From Trichoplusia ni (Eukaryota > Arthropoda > Insecta > Lepidoptera > Noctuidae), in NCBI RefSeq assembly GCF_003590095.1, contig NC_039488.1, positions 744,001-808,000 of the forward strand: DNA of 64,000 bases. Reading direction: 5' to 3'. The notes below the pieces were generated by a model. That model saw nothing but the letters and a program-made list of their open reading frames with translations. It was not told the DNA's origin and searched no databases. Below, piece by piece: positions 24,513-35,795 of this stretch (positions are counted from its first letter, which is position 1; every line of letters starts with the position of its first letter). Both the position numbers and the translations under genes were made by a program.

Positions 24513-27500
24513 TGTTAGACCCCGCGGGCTAGACACACAAATTGAATATTTTATTAATTTGTACTTGCCTCAAAAGTTGTCTGTTCATTTTTAATTGGTT
24601 CTTCGTGGTCGATTTTTTTAACTGAACTTTTGATAATATCGAAAAAAATATTATTATCCTAACTAGCATGTATTGCACTGCATTGGAAACAATCAACAAA
24701 TAGGTCAGTAATGGTTATTTTTTTCTGTAAACTCCAATTCAAATACATATTAGCTTCAATAATACTTGAAACTAAATTAGATACCTATCTGTGCCTGCAC
24801 TTAACGAAGCCTTAAACTGGGATTGTGTGGAAACAAGACGTTGATACTCGCAATGTAGAGCACCCTCTTATTCATTAGTATTTGACGAAAATTTTCTAAA
24901 ACTGAAACAAAAAAATCCTTGTAAATTTTACCTTAACACACTGCACAAAAAAGCACTCTAACTGCACACAAATAACTAAGGATTTATTAGCGCAACACCA
25001 AGAAGTTTATTAAAAAATTCAATTCTCGAATAGACCAATAAACTTTTCACGTCGTTGTTTTGAAATACATTTAATCCAGTCTTTTTTTTAATAATATCAT
25101 TAACGTCGATCAGAAATCAGTGCTAAACAGTTGTACTGTAAGGGTGCGGACATATGGCCAACATTATGGCCGGCTTTTATTAACTTCGGCTGTCACTCAA
25201 TTTTGAGTATTAGCAGTGTAGACGCGCCTCGGGCCGGCTTAAGTATGTACAGGATGTTGTTGAATCAGACGAGATTTAAAATCGCATTTGTTAAGGGAAT
25301 ATTGCTGTTATAGTTTTGTGAGAATAGTATTTTCTGTTTGACTTCAATTAGGACAAAGAATATGAAAGGAAAGGAACATATGTTTAGTACTCAAAGAAAA
25401 TCCTAGCTATTTTTCTCCCGCTAAAAGTCAGTCCTTTTTACTTTCTTTCCTTGCCTGTTCAGGACAATGCTACTCCAGTTATAAGCAAAACCTTTTACAT
25501 TATATAATTCAATTTAATCCTACGAAAAACTTGTTAAAAAGTCTACTGAAATATATATGCTATAATAATTTAGCAAAATAAAAGCACTTTCAATGTTCAG
25601 AAACATTTTCATACACTCTATATTTGAACTGTTTGAGTTAATTCCTGCTAATCCCACTAACAGGCCCGTATGACCGCTAATTGTGAATCGATAACACTTC
25701 GTTAGCAAAATTATAGTACTTGGCACTCAGGAGGTGAAGGAAGTAGGGGATTTACATTACTTTTCCCTGTATAGATGAACGATAAAGGTTTAAATGCTTA
25801 CGAGAACGGTTTTTGGTTAAGACTTATGTTTTATTATGTATCCTAAACGATTTGTGACATATACTAAACTCTAAGATACCTACTTTTTTCAAGTGTTCTC
25901 ATTTGCTTTAGAAACATTTTAAAGCGCTGGAACAAGGAAACAAAACCGAAAAAGGTCTTTGTAAAATGTATCTAAAACTTATTTGTAATTTTCACTTATA
26001 ACCCAAGAATTAGTTCCACAAAAATCACTAATACTTACTTTAAAAAAGTACTAACATAATTAGAGTAGATCTACGTTCAAAATGATCACATCAAATTACT
26101 TGTGACGTTTTCCCAACCCCCTGTATTAACATCAATAAGGCGAATACCGCAGGCGTTTAGCTGTCATGCATTGTGCTCCCGCCCCTGCGCGGGAGTCGAT
26201 TCAAACCCTAAATGTTGTACCCAAGAATAATTGATTTAGTTGCGCGTGAAATTCCATAGTACGCGGTTTGTTTTGATTTTATTCGCTTCGGGTAATTTTA
26301 ATAAAGTTATTTAAATATTTTGTTGTGATATCAATGATAATTGAGCATTCATATGATTGTTAGTTTGAAAAGGTGTATTGAATGTAGGAATATTTTATGA
26401 GTACCTTATTATCAAGTACCGTTGCATTTTTTGTCTTATCAACACGTTAGACCTGAAATGCTATAGGTAATAAATAAACATAGATCCGTATTACTGGCTG
26501 TCTTGATTACATAAGACCTTTTTTGTTCCAATTTGTTATGGGAAATAGGCTTTTTTTTAATAAACCAATTACATAAATGAAAAGTTTCAAGACCACTTCA
26601 AGATATAGGACTTTTAGTTTGTGTGAAATATCCATACATAAAACATTGAATTCAAAAACATAACTCACTCTAAATTGATCTATCACGTAATAAGATTAAC
26701 AATCAAAAACTTTTACTCAATTAAATTAAAAATAAACAGTATCTGTCACATATGGCGCCCACAAAACTACCCCATGGAAACTACCCCTGCAACACATCAA
26801 CAGTTACAGCCCTAAATAAAAAAAAAAATGATACATTGACAAATTTGAAAAATTGAAATTATAAATATAATGTAAAACTTTTATTGATATAAATATTTTT
26901 TTTATTTAATTAATATTTATTTTAAAATTCAGTATCAAGAAATTTAATCGTGGTTCTATACATTATTTAAGTTAATCCTCATAAAAAAAAATATTTTTTA
27001 CTACTTATCTATTTCAAAATTCCCGTTTAATTGTTATCCCAGTATTTTTCATGGGGATACCTTTTCTTACCAACGAAAAATAGGGAAAAGAGTGTCATTT
27101 GACATTTGAAAATAAACACTACATATTAGTCTACATTTAATTATTTCCTTCTATAATTATGTTTCGAAATACAACTTCAATTTCTTTTTTTTTATCCAAA
27201 ACCAGAATCGGCAACCATTTTTTCACGCCTTTGTATGTGAATAAAACGACATTAATTTATTCAATTATTTCGCGGTAATCCATTTGAACATGGGCACAAT
27301 AAAAATCTCGGTAGCACCCTCTATGCACTCTTTGCAGGATAAAGATTATAGAGGAACTCTATGTGGATTCGAACGTTTAGTGTGATATGCTCTTGTATTT
27401 TGCCTGTTTTATTGGACGGAATATATTTTTAAAATGTATTTTTTGTCAGCGTTCAAGATCCAACCTTATGAGATGCTTCTGAGCCTGAGTGTACAATAAT

Positions 27501-28303
27501 GAATGAACAGCGTTAAGTAAGCACCATCAGGCACTCAAATGTTAGATCCCGGATACGATATACTTTCCCTGTTGATTTCGGGTATGAATACCTACTTTCA
27601 ATTTTTGTTTGTTATGGAGCACTACATGAAAAAATAAATATTTTTTATTTATAAGTGCCAAAGAATACAATATTCTAGTTTTAGACAGTAAAAGCAAAAT
27701 CATTTAAATATACAAAAATGTACCTACGTAAAGCCCAAATTTTACAGTTCAATATAACAGCATCACCCTCCTAGCGTCGCGCAGATCAGCGAAACTGCAG
27801 GGGTGCTACCGAAAACAACACGATTTGTATTTATATCTAAACCGAGGCTTTGTCGTGCGATTAGTAGCGTATTGTTGCGACAAAACGCACAAATGTTGGA
27901 GGGTACTTAGCTGGCTTATGCTGGGGTTCAATGTTATCGTCGTTCTTTAGTGTGGGTGATGACTGGGTGATGATGATTGTAATTGTTTTATTGTTTGATT
28001 GCAATCGATGTTGGATGCTATGGGGTCTTGTAATTTTCCTTGGCAGTAATTTAATTTCGACCTTGGATGGAGATGTATCGATGTTAAAACATACATTTTA
28101 TAGAATATTCATAAGGAACAGATCTTCCAAACTAGCTTCAAACAAAAAATCTACATTTTTTTAGGGATCGTGCTTTATTAAAATATATTTCAAATTTAAT
28201 AACTAACCAATACCTACCATTGTGTAGCTGTATTTACATTAAAATTCGTAAAACCAAAAAGTTTCAGAGTTCCTCAGTGTTTTATTACTCTACCTGTGGT
28301 ACT

Positions 28304-28338
28304 GACTGTACCGTGTGACGTCACGGGGAGGTACAGTC
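28304..28338. promoter_or_regulatory. Nested palindrome around a perfect CRE
   Basis: GACTGTACC at 28304-28312 and its exact reverse complement GGTACAGTC at 28330-28338 bracket a perfect TGACGTCA at 28316-28323 (ten-base palindrome GTGACGTCAC). TGACGTCA is the binding site of CREB/ATF-type bZIP dimers. The GC-rich DNA continues to about 28430. The nested symmetry is seen directly; a regulatory role is inference. Confidence 0.4.
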
Positions 28339-28540
28339 GACACCCTCAGATCGTCACTCCGGGATCGTCACGCACGAACGCGCGCTCCTCGTGCTAATGA
28401 GAGATAATCCCGGGACTGTAGCCCTCCTCCCTATAGGTACATCAATGTGTGCAGAAGTCTCACTTTGTCTAACATTCAGAAAGAGTAATCTTGAATGGTG
28501 TAATGTATAAAAAAAAGACTCCCACATTGATGATTGAAAT

Positions 28541-28725
28541 TCTTTTATCGCGGGGTGTTTCACAAACAGTCAAGTCTAATGACAACACAAAGACGCCCAG
28601 ACTCAGGATAAGGATTCGTGGATCACACAAACACTTGTCCTACGCGGGGATCGAAACCACGACACGTCGCAATCAGTGGGTTTGGCTTGGTAACCTCAAT
28701 CTCTCGACTATCCAGCAGTCGGACT
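28541..28725 (-). mobile_element. tRNA-derived SINE (family A)
   Basis: The minus strand shows an A-box-like TGGATAGTCGAGAG, a B-box-like GGTTTCGATCCC, and a body with GTGTGATCCACGAATCC and CTGAGTCTGGGCGTC. The 3' end is AACACCCCGCGATAAAAG. The blocks follow the order of the copy at 3990-4210. The short plus-strand frame over this region is noncoding. Confidence 0.65.
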
Positions 28726-29567
28726 CAAGTCTACTCGTATTTGTGCTGTGAGACGTTAATATTGGTAGTTGCAGTACGTAGAGTTAAAGTAACTTAGACC
28801 TCTATTAACATAAACTAAGTGCTTCCTAGCAGCAGTAGCAATCGCAAAGAAAAAATAATTTTATTATACCTAGCTTTAAAACCTAAAATACTTTAAACCT
28901 TCTGCAATATTCTTGCTTAATGTCTCTCCCCGTTTCTCGTCTGGTCGCGGCGTGATTTCTATTGCACTGATTCCGACAATGAGACGAGGGTAGTAAACGA
29001 ACATTGTATTTTTATTGCATAAACGTGGTGTTACAATTAAATGAATTTAGAGGGTGGATTTCAGTTTTAATTAGAGCTTTGTAAGCACAACACTGTTTTG
29101 TAAAGATACATAATGTATATTAAAAATATCAAAGTGTCTTTTAGGCTCTTGGGTCACCAGCTCTGTGGATTGGGATATGGGCTAACCAATATAATATCCT
29201 GTAAATGTCCCTTTGATTAGAAAATAATTCTTGAGAAAGAATTGAAGAATTAAATATCTCCCTTGCTCACTGCAGATTCGCGATATCACGCAACTTCTCT
29301 GCACTCGATAAGGAATGCTACCTATTTCCAAAGCTTTCAAGTTTTCTATTTAATCGCTATGTGATATTGTCTAAGGCAATTGCAATTGTGGATGTGGAGT
29401 GTCTATAATAATACGAAATAACTCTTGTGATAGAGATCATGAGCGGGTGAAAACTGTCCAGAATCTTATCAGTTGCGTCAAAAGCTAAGTACTTATTATT
29501 AATTTCTGTGCTATATAGTTTTAAAAGTCGGAAGTCATTGTATAAATAAGTCCTATTTACCCCTCTA
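28726..29567. other. Stretch without a recognisable gene
   Basis: AT-rich sequence with no recognisable gene, repeat end or notable site. Confidence 0.5.
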
Positions 29568-29570
29568 AGG

Positions 29571-29702
29571 GCCGATTTTTCGCCAGATAACTTTTATTCG
29601 ACGAATATGTTTGACGTTTAGACAGCTTTTGTATAGAAAGTATGTCAAACGGCCTTATTTATTCCTCAGATAAAAGTTATCTGCCGATTAAAAAATCGGG
29701 CC
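29571..29702. mobile_element. Harbinger-like MITE with TAA target duplication
   Basis: A 132-base foldback element. The left end GGGCCGATTT plus CAGATAACTTTTAT is mirrored at the right end by ATAAAAGTTATCTG plus AAATCGGGCC. Inner GTTTGAC / GTCAAAC words also pair. The outermost three bases either side are TAA (29568-29570 and 29703-29705), as expected for PIF/Harbinger three-base target duplications. It encodes no protein and would need a transposase in trans. The short frame beginning at 29642 starts inside the element and is not a gene. Confidence 0.75.
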
Positions 29703-30127
29703 TAAATGGTATAATCAATTATATGTGTGTTATTATGTATAAAACGTCAAAACTATTTACATCTTCAGTGTCTTCATACCAAACACTAATAAAAGCTCAC
29801 TCCATTTTTCAGCGTCGCCTAAGTCTCGAGACGGAAGGGTGTATCTTTTTCATAAGCGCGAATTTAATATTTGAAACTTAATTTCGCAAGATGAGACTTG
29901 CTCTTAAGGCGGACAGGACGTGTAATAAAAAGTTGCAGCTCTACTCCATCTTGTGTACCTGTACGGAGACAAGTTTCTTAGCGAAGGGGGAATAGGGTTG
30001 GGCTGGGTATACGACATGTTTTTGAGATTTGTATCTGATTTTGTTTTAGTATAAATTGTTGGGAAATATCCGTATCGGTCACTTTTAACTGAGAACCGTC
30101 TCTTACATACTAATTATGGTACTAAAA

Positions 30128-30290
30128 CTAGTCCGTTGGTCTAGTGGTAAGTGGCTGTGACTGTTACACTGTAGGTCGATATGACGGCGGTTTGAATCCG
30201 ATCCAAAACAAATGTCTCTTTGACAATCACGATCATTTCTGTGTCTGGGTTTAATTCAATTGTACTTATATTTTTTTAATTTTGAGTATT
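30128..30290 (+). mobile_element. tRNA-derived SINE (family C)
   Basis: The tRNA-like head has an A box TGGTCTAGTGGTA and a diverged B box GGTTTGAATCC. The body contains CATTTCTGTGTCTGGGTTTA and ends in an A/T-rich run. The head differs from families A and B, so this is a separate lineage or a strongly diverged copy. Confidence 0.65.
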
Positions 30291-31734
30291 TAGAAATTTA
30301 CCACTTTTCTCATAGTTTGCGAATAGATGGCATTATGTGAAAGTTGTGGTATCATATTATGATGTAGTTAAATATTTTAAGTATGTGCGTTTGAACGTAA
30401 AATCTGCATCTATATAACTTCATTTGCCATTTCAAAATCATTGCTTTAAAATTACTGTCCATACAACATTTAAATTCAGTAAAGTAAACAGATTTCTATG
30501 AAAAACTACAACTACCCAACAATTATAAAACAATTGACTGTCCTACAACTGTGTCATTAGGTCACAATTAAAATGTATAAGCAAACATTGTACATCGTAA
30601 CTATCTGTTGATTTTATCTGCGGACCGACCAATGAGCAAACAGAATTTGAATAAAGAACTGGACTAATGGAACGGCCGATGTTTGCCGATGTTTGCCGAG
30701 TCGATAACGAATAGATGTGAGTGTTGCGAGCAAACACGGGCGCGAGTTAGCTAGCTAGCCTAACGTGTGACATGGCGAATAAATACAATGCAGACCAATG
30801 TAGGTGGTAGGTGGAGAGAGGCCATCGTTAGGCTGTGCTTAGAGTATGCTTGGTATTTCTCGTAAACTTATAAGCGTACTTCACACTAGTATATAAAATG
30901 TAGAACGTATTTGTCAATTTTATCGATGTATGATACTTATTTTACAAACACACGCGTCATGTTGACTATTATTAAGATACATTAACCAGACTACGTATAG
31001 GTACTTAAAATATTTTTATTCTAAAATCTAGATACTCTTCGACAAAACCTATGAAAAACAGCTCCTTCTTGAATAAAATTATGATTTCTTTTTGTAATTA
31101 ATTAATTATTTTTAATTGATCTTGGTGACGATCAAATAAATACCGAATTCCATCATTAATAAAATAACATTCCATGTACCTAAAAACTTACGAAATCGAA
31201 TGCTGACTCAACACCAACAACTTACCTCTCAAGTACTAAACTACAATTCATAACACAAAACTTTTACCGAAAATATTAATCCGAAATTTTAAAACAATAA
31301 AAACTGGCTTCAGTTTAGACATTCAGTATGTAGGGCGACGGCCACCTGAGCAAACACTCAATGAATAATTAAAACTATAGCGCGTCGCGTGTGCCCAAGA
31401 CATGCCCGATATGTTTTATGAAAAAAAAACATCACTATTTCACTAAATGATTTATAAAGAAAACGCGTAGAGTTAATGGGTCAAGCTGGTTTTGTACTTG
31501 TGTAAGGGTTATTGTGTCATATAGGTGTAAGGAGACGAAATAATGGGATTTGAAAATGGGAAAAGATTAACTAGTATTCTGGTGTGGATAAGGCAGAATA
31601 AAGATTATATTACAATTCGGTTTAGTCAGAAAATAACAAGGCTTTAGAATGATCAAACCTTTTTTAGATTTGTCACGTAGGCATCAGGATCACTAATGAT
31701 AATGAGAATACCATCTATCCATCTATCCACAGAA
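30291..31734. other. Stretch without a recognisable gene
   Basis: AT-rich. A GC-richer patch at 30660-30770 contains a short tandem repeat and a near-palindrome GTTAGCTAGCTAGCCTAAC. No gene is recognised. Confidence 0.5.
30675..30699 (+). repeat. Tandem 10-base repeat GCCGATGTTT x2.5
   Basis: GCCGATGTTT occurs at 30675-30684 and 30685-30694, followed by GCCGA. A small perfect tandem duplication with no visible function. Confidence 0.8.
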
Positions 31735-31780
31735 CTTGTCCTCCCACTGCTGGGCATAGGCCTCTCCTTCCTCGCGCCGA
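31735..31780 (+). repeat. Lepidopteran 'GCTGGGCATAGG' repeat, family F (copy 2)
   Basis: CCCACTGCTGGGCATAGGCC followed by TCTCC is the best preserved of three copies of this word in the window. Only the short diagnostic part is recognisable. Confidence 0.55.
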
Positions 31781-32400
31781 TTTCTACGAACCATACAGAC
31801 TCATGAAATATATACATTATATCGTTTAAAGGAATGAATCAACTACTGATATGACTGAATCTATCTGCAATCATCAATCTATAAGAATAAACAAAATAGG
31901 TCTGTGTATTTTTTTTTTTTCAATTAAGTTCCTACTCTATTTTTTTACAAAAACAAACAACAATTAAAGATAGTGTGTAAATAACAGTCGGTATCTGAAA
32001 GAGTGGAGGGTGAATTTGCCCTGGTTTACCCTAAGGAATAGTATGATGTTTACGCCGCATCTCATTAAGACATCCCCATTTCACCCCCGCGCGCTAAACC
32101 CCGTGAATTTGTTCGACCATAAAAAATAAATAAACCCTCTATAGCCCCTAACTATGCGTTTGATTGTTACCATTTCCACATTGCAACGCATGGCAAAATT
32201 TGTTCATGGGAATTTGGGATTTAATTCTGAGGCGATAAGGAGTCATTTTATTTGAGATATCTGAAAGGTAGCGTGGCCAAATGAAAATACAATAGGATAA
32301 GAAAATATTGGTGAGTTGTGATTTTGGTGACGTCAGCAATTTAGGCTGTTTTGTTCGATTGAACGGGTATCGTAAGCATTCACACATTTATTATTATTAT
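31781..32400. other. Stretch without a recognisable gene
   Basis: AT-rich leader up to the piggyBac-like element. It holds one TGACGTCA at 32328-32335 and a short (ATT)n run at 32388-32400 directly next to the insertion site. Confidence 0.5.
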
Positions 32401-33647
32401 TTAACACTAGAAAGACCGGCATTCGTATGCTACCTAAAAAGACCAGCGACGTCATTTTGACGCTAAGATGACCCTAACGTTGATATGAAATTATTATTAT
32501 TATTAATACAGAAAAACAATAGCTGCTATTCACTACTTTTAATTTATATTATATTATATTAATTAGTTTTAATCAGAAAAGCATTAGGAGCAAATTATAG
32601 ATTTTTTTGATGTTCTGCTCGTAACTCGCAAACAAGTTGCAGTATGAAATTATGACGTGAAATATTGCTGTATATATATTTTTCTATAAACAACCCATGA
32701 ATTTATAACAGCTATGTCTAAAACATTATTAAATACGTGCATAGGCCATCTACGAGTACCAGCTCTAACTGAGTATTTCCTTGCCATTTGATCTAAAAAA
32801 TCCACACCAAATTTTGTTGAATTATAAAATTCAACAGTTTCAGGATTTTTTTTTTCGCCCATGCCAATTTGTACACTCGGGTGTAGAGAATTACTAAGAA
32901 TTATGACATTTTTGTTTTGTTCCACCACGCATACCTCGACTTCCTCTACGCCTGCTTCTCGATCGGATACCACGCTGGCTAGGAACCACTATAGACGGTG
33001 TTTCTAATTCAATATCTTCGCTCGAATCTGAGCTGTCCCTCAGCAATGCGTCGTTGGTTGCCGGTATATAATCCGTGTCTGCCGTATCAATCAATTCAAT
33101 GGCAATGACACTATCTTCTCCGCCCGATTCAGACTCCGAATACGGTAGATTTCGAAGAGTTTGCAATTGTTTTTCTATTTCTGACTCAGACATATTTCTA
33201 CGCGCACTCATATTTATTTTATCCTAAATGAACCCAATATTTATAAACAATACAAGTTTATGCAGTTTACACACCACTAAGAGTTTCAACACTGATTGAA
33301 AAATAAGAAAGCATAACTAAATAAAGCGGTGTGTAATGTAAACAAATAATTCTAAGTAGGTAGGGGGTAGGTAGGGGTACTTAGAAATGTTTGTTTTCGA
33401 TAAGGTCGATTGTATCGATTGAGTTTTTTACAATGCGTCATTTTGACGACTGTGGTCTTTATAGATATGACTCATTGTATTTCGAAAACTACTTAAGATA
33501 ACAGCCTTTAATTTAAATGGAGGCTATAAAACTGCAAAATATTAAAAGTCAAAGAGTGTCATGTTTGAATAAAGCATAACTTTCAAAATATGAGCACTTT
33601 ACTTCACAGAATCGTCAATTTGACGACGGCGGTCTTTCTAGTGTTAA
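32401..33647 (-). mobile_element. Non-autonomous piggyBac-like transposon, complete at both ends
   Basis: Both outer tetranucleotides are TTAA (32401-32404 and 33644-33647), the target duplication made by the piggyBac superfamily. Inside them the left end reads CACTAGAAAGACCG and the right end is its exact 14-base inverted copy. Subterminal words recur: GTCATTTTGAC near 32450 and 33440, and GTCAATTTGACGAC near the right end. AAGACC/GGTCTT words lie beside each. The interior holds a deleted transposase on the minus strand. At 1,247 bases it is about half the length of a typical autonomous element. Intact ends mean it could once have been moved, or still be moved, by a related transposase elsewhere in the genome. 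Confidence 0.9.
32595..33211 (-). pseudogene. Internally deleted, frameshifted piggyBac transposase
   Basis: The reading starts at an ATG at 33211 with an N-terminal part of about 95 residues that is acidic and serine-rich (SESESGGED, DSSDSSEDIE) and then arginine-rich (RSRSRRRGSRG). This is typical of piggyBac-family N termini. Near 32910-32935 the frame breaks: the first frame stops at 32894 and the C-terminal part continues in another frame. That part carries ETVEFYNSTK, GVDFLDQMARKYS and TRRWPMHVFNN, hallmarks of the end of the piggyBac DDE domain. The segment holding the first two catalytic aspartates is absent. A second shift near 32675 is needed to read on into ISRHNFILQL, which then stops at 32595. 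The C-terminal cysteine-rich domain is not visible. It cannot make an active enzyme. Confidence 0.88.
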
Positions 33648-35029
33648 TAAAAATCCTACAATCTAAACATACAATTTTTAATGCTTAATACGTATTTAGT
33701 TTATATAGGTAAGTTACAATTTATGTTTTAGAATAGAAAGTCGCAATTTCATTTTAATTTTATTTTATTTTATTAGGGGAGCTTACAGCTACATACAATT
33801 CGTTACACAAATTAGATTAATAAATGCCAATAACAAGCTTCCACAAATATTTCTATTCAATTCTAATTAACCTTAGGAGATTTCTATATCTAGTTCATTG
33901 CCGTCATCTTGATGCAGAAAGAAATAAGGATCATTTTCCCAGCAAGTAATCCAATCTAAACGAAACAACTTTAAACTGTCACACACCTACTACACTAATC
34001 ATTACTGACCAATACGCTTTAACTTTTATCGATGTTATAAATTGTTACCATGAAGCGAAAACCGTCTGGCACATAAATCTGTTGCAAATCCCGCCAGCCG
34101 AAACGTGGACATCGACGAATGCACATATAATGCCCTTTAATAAAGATTAACAGCCGGGGGTGAGAGGAGGGTGGCCATGCCTTCAGAGTTTTCGAGGACA
34201 AAGGTCAGTTATTTTGGCAATATTTTGATCGCTGATCAGCAGCCTTTGTGAATCCGACCCGATAGTGCCCATATTGATCCTTAACTTGTGATTTATCATA
34301 TAAAACTCTATAAAGAAAATGAGCCTTGAGTTTTGCCTAAGACTCCTACAAAAGCGTTTAGGATTGATACGTCTAAAATTATGGAGTTGGTTAGAAATAT
34401 TTTTAGACAAGATGCCTGAGTCCAAGTACCAGCTCGAGTCGGCTTGAAAATATTTTGAAAGAAGTGCACATACTTATTAATATGGCAGCAACGTGTTAAA
34501 CCTTAGCTTATTCCCTAAAATAACACTTTTACACAGAACAAAAATTATGGTCACCTTATCAAATAACCTTTGTCAACCGTACAATTCTAATTGATCATAA
34601 GCACAGTATATAACCACCCTTCTAACGTTTAACACTAAAATTTACAACTAACATTAATCGTTACAACTCAAACAAAAATATGTATGACGTCACAAAACTC
34701 TTCGACAAGCTCTTTCATACTAATGTTACAATTTAGATTAACAAATAGTACCATAACTGGGGTGTTAATCACCGGGTCATTACAGTTTATTGCAGTACAT
34801 GTGTGAATCAGCTGTGAATCATTATGACGTCATTCGGATCAAACTGTCAGTTCGTTTACCTGGTGATAAAGAGCATCCGAGGATCTTGGCGTTATCAGTC
34901 ATGTTTTCTTGGTATATAGATATCATGGTTTGATTAATTAAGAAAGATTTGTTAACTGAATCTTTATGACTTTGTTCCTTTTCTGTGTATGCAACGCCTT
35001 TGCCACATTGTCGGTTTTTTACACTTGGC
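33648..35029. other. Stretch without a recognisable gene
   Basis: AT-rich. It holds two TGACGTCA palindromes at 34685-34692 and 34825-34832, only 140 bases apart. The minus frames around 34.0-34.4 kb resemble no known protein. Confidence 0.5.
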
Positions 35030-35300
35030 TACGCCATAAGGGTGAAAAACTAACTCTCACTTACTGAGGCTCTGTTGTCCGTACGTCTGTCTATCTGACC
35101 ATCCGTCAACAGGCTGTAGCTCGTAAACTGTGATAATTAGATAGTTTTCCAGATGATGTATTTCAGTTGCCGTTATAACAACAAATGGAAAAGCACCCGT
35201 TTTATGAAAAAAATCTATTGAATCTAGAGTTCTCAACCTAGAGTGGTATTTTTTTTATTGTACATCATTACCTTAAGGCTAGGTTCCAAAGAAATTAGTC
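35030..35300 (+). repeat. Interspersed repeat, family E (copy 2)
   Basis: The blocks GAGGCTCTGTTGTCCGTACG, TCAACAGGCTGTAGCTCGTA, AACTGTGATAATTAGATAG and ATGATGTATTTCAGTTGCCG occur in this order and match the moth repeat also seen at 11595-11735 and 42607-42830. The CTTAAGGCTAGGTTCC block near 35273-35290 may be its end. Class unknown. Confidence 0.6.
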
Positions 35301-35781
35301 AGGTTATAAATGAAAACCAAAAAGAACCTAGGCAAAAAATGGATAAAAAAAATGAAAAATACTACCTACTTATAACACTGCGAATTAATTGCTGTTTCAT
35401 TAAATTTTAAAAATAATAAAAGCTAAACTGAAAGCAAAAACACGCATATGCCTATGTTAATTCAATAGCCAACTTTCCAAAATATTGAACTAAATAAATA
35501 ACCCAGTAATTGTGTCAGAACGGATGTGTTTTCATTACGTTGTGTTGGCGTATACAGGGTGCGTGCGGTTGCACAAGCTCGATGCGGCTGCAATTAATGA
35601 CTCTGCCGGTAACCGCTAGTACACACAGCCTTCTAATTATAACTATTGTTTTGGTATACTGCATTTGGTAATTAGTTTGAGTATTGTGATACTATGATGA
35701 TGAGAATACGCCTAATGAAGATATATCTACGGTAAAAGCTGAGTATCGATCAATCAACTCAAAATCAATCAATAAAATTAG

Positions 35782-35795
35782 CTCTCTCTCTCTCT
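35782..35795 (+). repeat. (CT)7 microsatellite
   Basis: A pure run of CT units; short and probably polymorphic. Confidence 0.85.

Larger units (their letters stand above)
17346..28260. other. Long stretch without a recognisable gene
   Basis: About 11 kb of mostly unique AT-rich DNA. Items annotated separately are a small tandem duplication at 18743-18791, CTCF-like sites at 21486 and 23386 and a short hairpin at 24482-24512. Local GC-richer patches at 17820-17885, 18530-18600, 19540-19640, 20150-20290, 22090-22160, 23810-23950, 24440-24530 and 25130-25240 may be regulatory or old repeat. The 20155-20358 frame (67 codons) and the 21357-21635 minus frame (92 codons) resemble no protein I know. 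Confidence 0.5.

Noticed and set aside
28491..28751. 86-codon plus-strand frame
   Set aside because: It is the antisense reading of a SINE.
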